Made by a program: the position numbers and the translations under genes | Shown here: positions 21,936 to 34,556 of the stretch, piece after piece | Layout of the letters: every line of letters begins with the position of its first letter | Numbering within the stretch: position 1 is the first letter of the stretch | From: Isoetes taiwanensis | Lineage: Eukaryota > Streptophyta > Lycopodiopsida > Isoetales > Isoetaceae | Assembly (NCBI GenBank): GCA_021234155.1 | Contig: JAJEKV010000036.1 | Span: 4,594,209 to 4,658,208 of the forward strand | DNA length: 64,000 bases | Direction: 5' to 3' | Notes under the pieces: model-generated | Seen by the model: only the letters and a program-made list of their open reading frames with translations | What the model was told of the DNA's origin: nothing | Databases searched by the model: none

Positions 21936-24900
21936 TTGTGACTCGCTAATTTATGTTCTTTCTTGCAGTTGATGCTCCAGTGCATGTTTTTCCAGTGCAT
22001 GTCTTGATGCAATCCATGTGCACCACATTGATCGCTTGCTCCAGCAAAGATTTGGATCAAAATTTTAATAAGCCTTTGAACCTAACCATGTAAGGTATGT
22101 CGGGGATCTTAAAGATGCGTTTAAACAATTCTCTACTGACTTACGTTCTATATATTTGCATATTTGGCACATGTTATTGCATATGTTAAAATACTTTGTT
22201 TGGCTTCCATGTATGGAACGATTTCACATAAAGCCCTCTGTTATTAACAATAACAGTAATCATTCAGGTCACTGCTTACAATTTGACATCAAACTCTCTA
22301 TGTTGTGCTTCTATTGTGCTCCAAAGACTCACAATACAACAGGTGGCTTATTTCTTGAGAATATAAATCACTAATGCGCTTTTTTTATTGGTTTAGGGAA
22401 TCTCAGTATATTCATCTTGATTTTAGGATGCACTGTCTTACAAGAGATTGTGTAATTTATAATATGTTGAAAATCGGTACATTTGCTATATTTTTCGTTG
22501 AAAAGTAGCGAGTTATAGTTTTTCTAGCAAATTTTTACTATTTCCCTTTTCACGTCTATTTTGTGTGTCCATGAGTAATAGATCAATAATTTTTTTAGAG
22601 CGTCAAGAGGAGATGCATCTTCGGTTTGCGAATGATGCACACAAGTCAATAAACAACAAGCCTTTTTGCATGATTTGTTGATTATCTTTGAATGTCGGAC
22701 AAAAAATTGTGCAAGTTCAAAGCATCAACGACTTTTCGGGAAGCAGGAGCAAATTTCGGATTTCTCGCTTTTTCTTCGTCTCGACTTTTTACATTTTGAT
22801 GCATCCTGGTGAGATATTTAATGAGAAATATGCACCTCAAATTAAGACTAATAAGGATAGATCATATCTCACTTAGCTACTTTCTGTTTCACTGTTTCTA
22901 CTATGGGATAATCCTTCCCAGCTCTTTCATTACACGTGATTCTTTTCGGTAATGCTTTTTGTTGAACGTCAAAAATATTTCAAGGATGTTGCCATATTTG
23001 TCTATCTATTTACATAAAGCACTAATTATGTTGGTTCATGATAATTAGAATGGATCTGATCTTAGTTGTTTGGAAGGTAACAACGTTAACGACGTGAGCA
23101 ATTCTATTGATTTTGTTTCCGTTTGATTTATTTTGATCCTTCTCGCCATTTGTGATGTATTACGATTTATTAAAGCATTGCATTATTTCCACTGCTTATA
23201 TGGCTTTTACTTTCTTATTTGTGTTGCATCACATCTTTGCAACTAGGTTATTTTTTATGAGTTTTTATTTATTGATTCCACTTCGTACATTCTTTCCGGA
23301 TGTGTCATTTTTATTAATTTTTTAGATACGGACATCTATGGGTGCCTTTATGTATCTTATTTTGAGATGTTTGAATTTGTCCTGGAATGCATCTGCAAGA
23401 AATGCAGTTGCAATATCTATTGCCAAAATAGTACCTTTGCATGTGCTTATTTTGATTTGATTACATGAATGACATGATGTTTTAGATGTGAAGTTGACCT
23501 TACTATTTTAATCTGCAGGTAATAGATGCTGCTTTTCTGATTCTTCATTTCATATCCATCCTTTTGGTAGAAACCAAAGCGGTTCTTAATGAACTATCAG
23601 GAAGAGAGCGATTATAAATTCGGGCAGCTTGCTTCCTCATGTTCCATCGCAAAAATAATGCTTTGAGGTAAATAGTTCTTCTTTGTTGCTATGTCTTATC
23701 ATGTTTTGTTTTCAAATCTTCTGCAGTCTATGGAAGAGACGTTCTATTTTCACAGTCTTCTTGACCAAGATTCATCTAGAATGGTAACTTAATTGGCAGT
23801 TCATTGCTTTAATGGGTGCATGAGGTATTCCTTGAAGGTTTACTTATTGTTCCTTGATGTCCCTGCTGTCTGTTGTTGGATATACTCAAGAATTTGCTAT
23901 TATTGATCATATCCACCATGATGAGAATGGACGACTTCTATTATTTCTATAATGAAGTTTTCTAGAGTCTATAGATGATGTGCATCCAGAACACACTCTT
24001 GCCTTTTGGGCTGATATGCAGGTCACTTTAACTATACCTAATAGCCTAGGGCTTTCCAGTAGAATTTTCTGTTGCGTGCCTTTTATTAATTGTGTTCCAT
24101 GGATAGCATGTTCAACTATGTGTTATGGTACTAGCACATAAGGGAGTGACTGAAGAAATTAAATGCAGTAAGAATTTGTAAGTCCATCTCCATGTTTCAT
24201 AGGGCATGCACCTCAACGACGATTATTTAGACAAACATAATGTCATAGAAAGCTGTTATTGTCATTATACTTAGAAATATGTCAATGTCATTATACCAAA
24301 ATGTATGGCTTCTTACTTGAATTTTATTTAGGAAAAGCAAAATATTTGGAAATGATGGCTTGACTTGAGTGCAGCATTTGATTATCAAGCATGTCTAAAG
24401 CTATAAATACAAAATCCTGGCTGGCATCAATGTGATATGCAGTTCTTGCAAGTTGTCAACAAGAAATGATGTCATTAAGCATCTTTGGAGCTACCAAGTG
24501 ATATGCATTTCTTACAAGCTGGCAACAATTAAGCTTCTTAGCTACAGAATATATGGTGCCCAAATCTATGCTCATTGTAGCTATTTTCTAATAAATAAAA
24601 TGAAGTACACCACAATTCCAACTATTGTTTGAACAATTTGTTATATGGATCTCATTGATCTCCCTAAGCAAGTAAGCAAACTCACGAACATATACTCAAG
24701 ACTTTGGCATCAATAATAAACAAACAAAAATATACTTAGACTTTGGCATCAATAATGAGATATTTGACACCCACTTCCCGGAGATTGGCTATAATATGCC
24801 AATTCATAATGTGGTTCAATAAGAAGCATAGAAGTCTTTGTCAAATTAGATATTTTATGTGTTGTCCATGTCGTAGGCACTGAAATTGGCATGGATATGA

Positions 24901-26836
24901 TGGTATATAGAAAAACATTATTTGCATCCACTAGAGTGTTGTCAAATTCGATATCATTTGAAATTTGATATCATTTGCCATGGATGCATACCACTACACA
25001 TAGTCACACAAATGAATTACATATTTTGACCATTTCACCGATTTTTGTTGTTCGACATCTTCCATAACATTTCCTGAATTATGATCACATTGCAAAATTT
25101 TAATCCCATTGTGTATATTGGGATTTCGTTAGTTTTTCAAATCATTGTCCCCCATAACCAAAAAAAAAACAGATAGTTTAGATTGCACAATATATTGCAA
25201 CAATATGTTCATTCGAGGTGATGTGCTTTCACACCCAACCCTAGACATACAAAACATATAAATCGTGCCAATTAAATCATCCACTCCCCATTTTACACAA
25301 ACACTATAGTTTACACATGTTCAACATCCATTCCTTCCATTTTATCCCATCCCAATCTCACTCCATTACTTCCATTAAAACCATTCTATTAATTATTGCA
25401 CCTACCTAATTCATGCATCTACGACTAATGCCCGGCATCGCCGGACACACGGTTCTAGTGTCAATGGTTATGATATGCATTGTCTAACCATTAACATTAT
25501 TTATTCTGAAACCTATAAAAGAAAAGTCGAATACAAATAATGGTTTTGAGCCAAAGATGTTTGAATATGGTAACTCAGAGAAGCATCTAGGCGGCCGATT
25601 GTAGCTGCTAAGCGGCCGAATCTGAACCTAGGCAGTCGGATTTGGCTGTAAAAAAACACAAGAAGAAGTTTGACATAAATTAGAGTGTTGTTTTGAAGCT
25701 CCTATGTGCAGGAGGCTTGGGCTCTCAGAGTAATCAAAATGTGATACAAGATATTGGTTAATATCTTGTGAACAGTATATCTTCGATAGTCATATGAATT
25801 TCAATGATTATTTGAAGTTGCCTGATATTTTATTTGAAGTTCAGTATCATGGTCTAGTTAGTCTATGATTCTCTAAATCAAGATCTTGTGTAAACATACT
25901 ATTATTCTTTCAATCTTCTCGTTTTCCAAGACATAATTCAGTTCCTCAGCTACAATTTAAGCATCAAGATGGTGAAACAAATGCAGTCTAGTTTAACAAT
26001 GACGGCATACTTACATTCATCCAGGCAAATCCAGTCTACGGTGTCAATAACATACACCTACACATACATATCATATATAATTGATAAAGAGACACAGATA
26101 CCAAGACGAAGCTGGCAAATTAAATGGGTATATCAAAGCATCAATTTGCACAAAATAATTTGTCCAGTAAGGTCGCATTGCCTTTTGCCCTGTGTAAGCA
26201 AATTCAAATGCTAAGAAAAACAACTTCCAGTTTGCATAGATTCTAAATTTTACCAAATGCCAAACGTTAAACAAAGAGAAACTATCTACCAAAGGGAGAT
26301 CCTATCACAGGAATAGACATGCCGCTTTAGAAGAATGTGCTTGACAATAGTGTAGACCAAACAAATGGTCGTCCCACAAGTTCATAATGTGCCTCTGCCC
26401 CTCTGATTCTAAAACTTCAACTCAACACATATGTCAACTGTGAAACTATCCAGGAAACCACTATGCTATGGTACAGACTTGAACAACTCAACAAACTGTG
26501 GCATGCTAAAATGCAGAAGCAGTACATGCTTCAAGGGCAAGTTCTTTCTCAACAAATTGTGGCATGCTCGAGCAATTTATGATTGAAGGGCAAGCTTGTA
26601 CTCCTTGGTTAGTTTTACACGTGCTCACAACTACTATCCAAGATTCTTTGGCCATCAACTGCGGCCAAATGGATAGGCTAGAATTACAGAGATTGTTGTA
26701 CGGGGGGTTAGGCAAACTTGCTAAAAAAAACTTCTTTTTTAACTTAACCTTTGAAGATTATAATAAATTATATAATCTTAATATCATGTTGTGTTTTAGA
26801 TAAGGGGTAGATAGCATACGGGCCTCTACCGTTACC
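21936..26836. other. Long non-coding AT-rich stretch
   Basis: About 4.9 kb with no supported gene, domain or clear element end. A degenerate unit of about 27 bp (TAGGCGGCCGATT-like) repeats three times at 25,588-25,640. Frames such as 22,688-22,876 and 25,969-26,214 show no motif. Confidence 0.4.
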
Positions 26837-26977
26837 ATTAAAAAATTTAGCAAGATGGCCAAAATGGCTCGAGGCGTGCTACGGCCACTGGGGCGTTACC
26901 ATAAAAAAATGAGGCATGGCCAAAATGAAAAAGCACTTCTTGTTTTATCTTGGCCATGCCCAAATTTTTTAATGCTG
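26837..26977. repeat. Inverted repeat of about 140 bp (MITE-like)
   Basis: The left arm at about 26,837-26,864 (CCATTAAAAAATTT..GATGGCCAA) is matched by the reverse complement at about 26,951-26,977 (TTGGCCATGCCCAAATTTTTTAATG, given here as its arms). A third related piece (ACCATAAAAAAATGAGGC) lies between them at about 26,899. The size and AT-rich arms suggest a MITE. Confidence 0.5.
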
Positions 26978-27059
26978 CCGAGGGTTTGCTATCTCCTTAA
27001 CGCCCGTCCGGAGGGTTTGCAAGGCGAAGCAAGGCGCTTCGATCATGAAGCGTGGGCAC

Positions 27060-27240
27060 CTAATCGTGGGGAAGCGAGGCGGGGATTTTAGAAGCGGATC
27101 TTAGAATCGTAGCTCGGATCTTAGGATCTTGTGAAGCCCAGGGTCTTAGAAGCCGTGATCTTAGAATCGTGGAGCGGATCTTAGGATCTAGAAGCGAGGG
27201 GCAGGATCCTAGAAGCGAGGCGTACGGTTAAATATGAGGC
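27060..27240 (+). repeat. Degenerate minisatellite of GATCTTAGAA / GAAGCG units
   Basis: Units GCGGATCTTAGAATCGT and CGGATCTTAGGATCT alternate with GAAGCGAGG between about 27,060 and 27,230. For example, CGGATCTTAGAATCGTAG is followed by CGGATCTTAGGATCTTG, and the pair recurs about 75 bp later. It is locally GC-rich and not coding as far as I can see. Confidence 0.5.
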
Positions 27241-27689
27241 GGCGGCCAGGGAAGTTTGCTTGCAAGGGAAGATTACACAATTCACTTGCTTGCGGTTATG
27301 TAAGCTTTAGCACCAAGGTAAGGAAAACTAAAAATGAAGCCACATTCGAACAAAAATCCTAGGGTGTTATGGCGGATGGGTTCAACCCCACATCGAGAAA
27401 GAATAGAAGAGAAAACCCTAGTCATTGTAGGATTGTCTCCATAAATTTTCAAGAATAAACTTGATGTTACTAGGTGATAACAAATTATCCATTTGCAGTC
27501 AAGATTGAATCTTACCATGGAAAACCGAGGACCGATTGTGTTAAGGAGATCAATTTATAAAGTTAAGATTACATCAACAAATGATATTGGCAGACTATGT
27601 CATCTTAACCTAAATTAATTAGTGCCTCCACAGAAAGAAAATGCCAAAATGACACGAATTCACTAGTGAACAAACATTGCATTGCCGGA

Positions 27690-27855
27690 TAGTGGATGCT
27701 AATAATGGGGTTCAACCCCACAAGTCTAGAATTAGAATAGAATAGAATAGAATAGAATAGAATAGAATAGAATAGAATAGAATAGAATAGAATAGAATAG
27801 AATAGAATAGAATAGAATAGAATAGAATAGAATAGAATAGAATAGAATAGAATAG
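27690..27855 (+). repeat. (AATAG)n microsatellite with SINE-like head
   Basis: About 24 tandem AATAG units lie at 27,734-27,855. Just upstream, GGGGTTCAACCCCACA (about 27,707-27,722) matches a pol III B box, with TGCCGGATAGTGG (27,683-27,695) resembling an A box but much closer than usual. A second GGTTCAACCCCACA followed by GAATAGAAG-rich DNA occurs at about 27,380. This suggests a SINE family whose tail expanded into the microsatellite. Confidence 0.5.
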
Positions 27856-28240
27856 TAGAGTTCAGAGAAGCACTCGCTATGATTCTTATATAGTATAAAC
27901 TTGATGCTTGAGTGGAATGTTTCAAAATTATACATGACTTGCATAGAAATGTTCTAAAACTCGTAAAAACCGGTTATATTACATTTTGCCCCTGGGATCC
28001 AATCGAACTCTGCCAAGTGTCATGGTTTCAAACCCTGAATGTAAACTATTTTTACTTCGCTGCAGGGTTTTGGTCTATGGCCTTCTCCGCGGCTCTTCAT
28101 GCGGTTCCAGCCATGATTTCGAGCCATTTCACCGATTCTACTGATTCTAGCCATTTTCTACCGATTTTACACAGCTTTTGAAGATCTAGCAGCATTTGGA
28201 AGATTTTTTTCGTCGTAGAATGTAACATAACCAGTTTCCA

Positions 28241-28357
28241 TGTTACAAAAATGTTTGTTTACCAGACATTCTGGCGTGTCCCCAACGCCTCCGTGCTGAC
28301 GCGCGTCGGCATTGCTTCCACACCAGAATGTCGGGTAAATAGACATTCTTGTATACA
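28241..28357. repeat. Stem-loop with arms of about 38 bp
   Basis: The left arm 28,241-28,279 (TTTACCAGACATTCTGGCGTG core) pairs with 28,318-28,357 (ACACCAGAATGTCGGGTAAA core), with a GC-rich loop of about 38 nt. Pairing is extensive with a few mismatches. The arm and loop sizes are compatible either with a MITE or with a plant microRNA precursor. Confidence 0.55.
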
Positions 28358-28835
28358 AAACATGTTTAGACATGCCTTCAAGGCCACTCAATGCCTATTT
28401 ACTAATTGATCATTTGCCAATAAAGAACTAAGATCCTAGGAAGGAAAGTTTATAGCGCATTTTTTATAAAGGAATAACGATTTCATTTTCGGCAGAGGTT
28501 GACATGCGTAAGTTGGCAAAATATTAGTGGAAAACTCGTCATGTCACGGCTATTAAAAAATTCTTTATCGGGACAAGTGTAGAATATCTAAATTCTTAAG
28601 TCGTGCTAGGCACGATCTATGTTGCTGTTCAATTCTCGTTCTTGCGGTACAGCTCCCAAATCTCGATTTTGTTGTGGATGATCCGTTCGAAGCGCCAATT
28701 CAAGCTGCGGATCCTGTCGGGCTGTTTGAAATGGAGGAAAAACAATCAAAACACGTGAATCTGAGCCGGGTACTGTAGAAACAGCCCCTGTTTCTGACAA
28801 TCCAATCCCCTCTGAAATATCCGACCGATTGGCAG

Positions 28836-29414
28836 CTATGGCGGAAGAATCTGCGCCGGGGCTGCCGGATTGGAGGAGTTCAACAAGCTCTGCCTGCAAA
28901 GGGGGCAAGAAATTTTGGACAGCAGCCACAAATCGATGCATTCGGAATGGAAACAGTGGCCGCATTTGGGCAGAAGTCTGATTTTAAATTCATTTTCTTC
29001 AAATTCGGCCAAGCAAACGGCGCAGCTGTCCGAATCCACCAATTTTTTACCCTTAATCTTAACCAGATCTGCATAATCGAGCTCTGGGATGCCCTCGATC
29101 ACGCCCCTCATACTGCCCAGATGATCCTCTTTTGAGCAAACAGAGCCCAATCGTCTGGAACTGCCGCTTGTGCTGGCAAAATCGCTCCCAAATCGGGCGG
29201 AATCCCCCGGCGCAGCTGCTGATACGGCGATTCTCGAGTTGGATTCTTCTGATCCGGAGCTCTGCCGTGCGGATTCAATCAGAATATCTAGTTTTCTGAA
29301 ACAGAACACGATTAGACCCAGAATACAAAAAATCACTACTAATCCGCCTCCGATGATTGCAACAAGAACCAAATCTGAAGTGGTGTGATGGCGGTGGCTT
29401 TCCGCTACCGCCAT
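28836..29414 (-). CDS. ATL-family RING-H2 E3 ubiquitin ligase, single exon
   Basis: The gene encodes a predicted 192-residue membrane-anchored ubiquitin ligase. The start chosen is the ATG at 29,414-29,412, which puts 14 residues before the membrane helix as in typical ATL proteins. An in-frame ATG at 29,492 would add 26 residues. One transmembrane helix spans about residues 15-39. A Ser-rich linker follows, then IPELDYADL (109-117) near the place of the GLD motif. The RING-H2 has ligands C131, C134, C151, H153, H156, C159, C170 and C173, with the conserved Trp (W163) and Pro after the seventh ligand (P171). Such RINGs bind the E2 enzyme and transfer ubiquitin to targets. It is intronless, as most ATL genes are, and no disruption is seen. 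The substrate is unknown. Confidence 0.92.
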   Translation of the reverse strand: MAVAESHRHHTTSDLVLVAIIGGGLVVIFCILGLIVFCFRKLDILIESARQSSGSEESNSRIAVSAAAPGDSARFGSDFASTSGSSRRLGSVCSKEDHLGSMRGVIEGIPELDYADLVKIKGKKLVDSDSCAVCLAEFEENEFKIRLLPKCGHCFHSECIDLWLLSKISCPLCRQSLLNSSNPAAPAQILPP

Positions 29415-30204
<790 letters not shown>

Positions 30205-30245
30205 GAAATGAAATATGATATTAATACGTCTGCAGACCACCAGGT

Positions 30246-32780
30246 CTATGAGACGTTCGTGACAGTACAATGAACATTATAAAAGATATCTTCCAATGCA
30301 TCCTCAGAAAGGAATGCATCGGATCTCTCCCACTCCTCTTCCTCTATCTCCTCATCTCCTGCCTTTTTTAAAAGTTTATCCCTTCGTTCTATCATTTCCA
30401 TTATAAAATTACCTATCATGTTTCCTGAGAGACCGAAAAAAGTGACCAAGTCCTCCCACGGTGATATGATGCTTATGATTTAAGACTGCAAGTATTGCGG
30501 ACATCGTAAAAGAACATGACCCTCATCTTCCACCTCTCCCCGGATCACATAGGTATGAGACCCTAAGCTCATGAGGGTATATTACTCCATCTGCCCACTT
30601 CCACTCCCAATCTGTGAGAGCTGAGTCTCATCCTACAGATTGCATGCCTGTACTTGAGTGATATACTTTCACTTAAATACCTCGATTTGTTGAAGCGAGA
30701 GGTTTATACATTCCTTATAGTATGTTTTCTTCACCTCGGGGATGCACCATGATTCTGAATCACGCTCCCGGACCCAAGATTACGATGTCTCCATGATACA
30801 CACACAAGTCATTAAACTCCAACCCCATTTTCTCACCCGGGCTGCACATGCATACCACCCCTTTTGGTTTGTGACCTCCATAGCAACTCTAGGCAAACTC
30901 CCCCCTCCCGCATGTCCGTAAGACTTTGCATACATACTCCAAGGTTCTGCCACAGCCTCGCTTCTAGTGGCATCATACCACACTCGCCCGACATCATGTC
31001 ATAAGGGGTTTGTGCCTTAACCCCTAATTCACTTCTAAAAATTTCTTACGAATCTTTTCCACCTTTTTTTCCATGTATCTTAGCAAAAGTCAGGGTGCCC
31101 AAACCTCACAACCATATAGCACTACCAGTACATTACTAGCACCTTGTATAACATTCTCTTTAACTCAAAGTTCCAAATCTCAGCTTTCCCACACCTTCTT
31201 TGCATGCTGTATAGTGCCTTCAGGCCACTATTCACTCTCTGTTCCACTGCCTGGTTCCAACTTGGAGTCTTATCCACCTGTATCCCTAGATACTTATATG
31301 CGTCTACAATGTCCACCTGTTCACCTCTGTATATGAACCTAAGATGCCCTACTTTGAGCGCTCCAAAGACAATCAGTTTAGTTTTAGATAAGTTCACCTT
31401 CATACCCTTATCTTCACAGAAAAAGGAAAGGGCATCTAGATGTCGTTGCATACCCTCCACCGGTCACGGACGGAATAACAATGTCATCTGCATATAACAA
31501 CAACTTCAACACATACCCCCCCAGTGCCATACCATCTCCACCATACCGGCCCATCCAATTCTCTAGTTGATCTATAAACAAACCAAACAGCGTAGGAGAC
31601 ATAGGACATCCCTGCTTAACCCCCACATTACTACTTACCTCGTCTGACCCTACCCTGCCCGTGAATACGGAAAAGACAATTGAACTAGAACCTTCTCATA
31701 AAGCATTTTTACCGCACTTCTCAATTCATTTGGAATCCCAAAGCACTTCCATCCTTTCCCAAAGATTGCCCACGTACTTTGTATCAAAAGCTTTTTGTAA
31801 AGTCTAAAAAGCGCATATAAAGGCCTTCCAGTACATGCTGAAGCTGAGTCAATCATTGCTGCATAAGGTAACTAAATGATCTATTGTTGACTTTTTGGGT
31901 CCGAACCCGCTTGTCCAAGCGTCACCACGGCGTTGCTCTCCTCGGCCCAACCACTAATTTTTTATTTACTATGGTAGCAAAAGTTTTGCAAAAAGATTAC
32001 TAACCATAATCATTCTGTAATTGTTGGGATCTTTTTCGTCTCCTGCTTTATGCAATGGAATGACCCTATTCACTTGCCAACTATGCGGGAACCCTTCCTG
32101 TAAAACTGCGTTCAACAATTTCCATAAAACTTCATGCACCACGGTCCACGCCCACTTGAACATTTCAGCCACTAATCCCATATTATCTGCTTTGCTTTCC
32201 CATTTGATAGTGCTTTCGGACCCATTCAGTATATCTTCCAATGTGAACTCCCAACCCCCACACCGTGCAAAACACACATGAATCATCAACACCGGAATAT
32301 GGTACAAAATGCGATGTAACCTAAAAAAGCTCTTCCCTTCCCAACACAGAAAAGTGTTTTAACCTCGGCTTGATTCTGTTCCAAAATCTCTTAGGCTCTG
32401 TTACCAACTCACTCACCATCTGCTTATGTTTCTCGAGCAGAAATTTCTTTTTCTTTGATTTCACCACTCTCATATACTCCCGTTTAGCTATCTTCCTGGC
32501 TTCCCCTAAGTTTTGCCTTAAACTCCGTCTTTTTCATTTTGCACTCCATGTCAAACCAAGCGTTACCACGGTAAACCTTTTAATTTCCTTTGGGACACAT
32601 AGCACTTTTCTTTGCATCTAACACTAGAGTCTTGAGCTTTGCACTAATGCTCTCTCGCATTATCAGGCCATTCAATACCCCACAACGCGCCTCACGCGTG
32701 GCCTCATATTGCTTCAGCCTTATGAAAACGCATGACCATCTTTGGGTATTCAATGACCATATATTTACCAACCTTCCTCA
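30246..32780 (-). mobile_element. LINE retrotransposon (copy C), RT and C-terminus, degenerate
   Basis: Reading the minus strand from 32,780 down shows WFDMECKMKKTEFKAKLR (about 32,545), LLNAVLQEGFPHSWQVN then IPLHKAGDEKDPNNYR (about 32,040-32,100), a damaged motif-A region (31,650-31,856), VKQGCPMSPTLFGLFIDQLE (about 31,560-31,620), LLLYADDIV (about 31,490), FFCEDKGMKVNLSKTKLIVF and AYKYLGIQVD (31,280-31,420), and a C-terminus with EVEDEGHVLLRCPQY (about 30,510). These are the reverse transcriptase and terminal Cys/His region of a LINE. Frameshifts and stops separate them. The endonuclease is missing, so it is 5'-truncated. It is a relative of copies A/B but clearly different in sequence and base composition. 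Confidence 0.85.
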
Positions 32781-32794
32781 AAGCACCATGGTCT

Positions 32795-32820
32795 GAGAGA
32801 GAGAGAGAGAGATTTTACCA

Positions 32821-32873
<53 letters not shown>
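32795..32873. repeat. Imperfect (GA)n microsatellite
   Basis: GA runs at 32,795-32,812 and 32,821-32,873, interrupted by GATTTTACCA. It lies at the 5' side of LINE copy C, so the element is bracketed by GA tracts on both sides. Confidence 0.9.
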
Positions 32874-32877
<4 letters not shown>

Positions 32878-33459
32878 AAATTAGATCCTATGCTTCACTC
32901 CGGTGATCCCCCAGCTTTGGGCAACAACTAATGTTGCCATAGTAGAGGTCCCAACTACCCATTGGGACGTTCAAGGGTGTAAAGTTTTTTCTGAAAAATA
33001 TCATAGGCGTCAGATGGCGGCTTCTTTTTTGGGTTGCCCATAAGGGCAAACTGCCGTTCATGCGGGTAAAAGGTATATACCCAAATATGTACCTGTATAT
33101 GCTTGATGACTGGCTTAAAATGGCTGTTCGAGATAATCTCCCCGCACGTTGCTTGTTCTTCTCGCTATGGTAGAGCCTGTCTTGCGCTCTTTGGTAGTCT
33201 ATAAAGATTTTCGATTTAGGGTTTATGTTTCAAGAGTTTGGGCCCATATGAGCGATTTAGCAAAGATATATGAGATGGTTCGTCTCCCTTTTGCTATCCG
33301 ATTCTCGGTATTGCCAAACTTATTCGGCATGGCGTTGTAGCAAGAGAGGCAAGTTCCGGGTGTTTTATCGAACTGGTAATTTTCGGTCATCAGTGTTGCT
33401 AGACGACGACATGGAGATATCCAAGCGAAACCAAGCATCGAATCAGCTCGGATATGGTC

Positions 33460-33760
33460 TTAACTCCAAATTTCCAGCTTCATCATTGCAAAACTGGTGT
33501 GCCATTCGAATGGGCGTGAATCGAGTCGAGGATCCGTGTTTGTTTGGACATTTTGACCCCTGGTGTTTACGGGCGTCGGCGGAAACACCCCCATGCCCAT
33601 CCGGATCCATGCATGCATCGATGCCAGGGGCTTCGAGGATGCATGCATCCAAACCATCTTCAACCGCAATGCAACTGGTAGCGGTTTGTGTCCGAAACAC
33701 CACTAATATTTTGAAGGCGGTTGGACGAGTTGGACATGACACTTTTGACTTGTAGGCTGT
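33460..33760 (-). repeat. Dispersed element of about 300 bp (copy 1, inverted relative to 43.4 kb)
   Basis: The reverse complement of this segment aligns along its length with 43,390-43,690. Shared blocks include GCCTTCAAAA, GCGGTTGAAGATGG, GGATGCATGCATCCTCG, GGCATCGATGCATGCATGGA, GGGTCAAAATGTCC and the GGATCC..GACTCGATT stretch. Open frames run through both copies but are not conserved as protein, so I treat it as a non-coding or non-autonomous repeat. Confidence 0.8.
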
Positions 33761-34556
33761 GGCGGTGTCCCCTCGTACTTGTTTGTGCTGGTGCATTCAA
33801 TGTATTCCACTGGTGGGGTGTTTCGGCCCAATTCAAGCGGAATTGGGGGATCCATTACATTAGCGGAATTGGGGAACCATAGAAACCGGTCCGGGCGGGC
33901 CTGTTGAATGATCCATTGGGAACTGGGTTCAAGCCGGGCATGGAGATGAGGATAATGCCGTCTAGGTAGATCAGGTAAGGATATATAGAGGTTGACATTG
34001 GGTTTAGTTTTAGCGGTGTGCCAAATCTTTGTAACTTAGTAATTTTTGTCTTCGGACTCTTTGGCATCTCGGTTCAAGATCCCCCCGGTGTATTTTGAGG
34101 GGAGATAGAGCGGCGATACTGTTGTGCAAGCAACCTACAGACAACAAACTATTCCGGTGCATGCATGCTATATCCCCACAAAGCGGGGTGCAAGATTTCG
34201 TGGAAGGGAGCAGAATTTGCGAGGGTGCAACACCAACTTCAGAAGCGTGGATCTCGAGCAAGGAGAAAAGGGATCGCCAAGAAAAGAGTTGACCAAAATG
34301 CCCACCTTAAAATAACCAAGTAAGTGAATTGATTTGTCATTCGGTTTCATTTGGATTCATGGAATTTCAAGTGAAGTAGACGGGAACTCGGTTTTGTTTC
34401 TCGTTGTTATTTAGCTTTATTCTTGAGACTTATTGCTCGGGTTTTGTAATGAACAACTACTTCTTAATGTGTAGCTCTTGGTGCAGCTATGGCCACGAAG
34501 ATTATCGTGAGCGATCTCGGGGAGGTCAAAGATAAAACAACCCGAGCTCTAATTCT
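33761..34556. other. Non-coding stretch before the MULE
   Basis: No gene is supported and no terminal inverted repeat for the downstream MULE was recognised. Short frames at 34.0-34.3 kb overlap on both strands without domains. Confidence 0.3.

Noticed and set aside
27707-27722. GGTTCAACCCC as part of a tRNA gene
   Set aside because: No acceptor stem or correctly spaced A box. A SINE head is more likely.
27734-27855. Open frames across (AATAG)n coding for FYSIL repeats
   Set aside because: Simple-repeat artefact.
28606-28965. 119-codon minus-strand frame overlapping the RING-H2 gene
   Set aside because: Different frame from the RING-H2 domain and without motifs; a shadow.
33270-33755. 161-codon plus-strand frame
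   Set aside because: It crosses the dispersed 300-bp repeat. The homologous copy at 43.4 kb does not conserve this frame.
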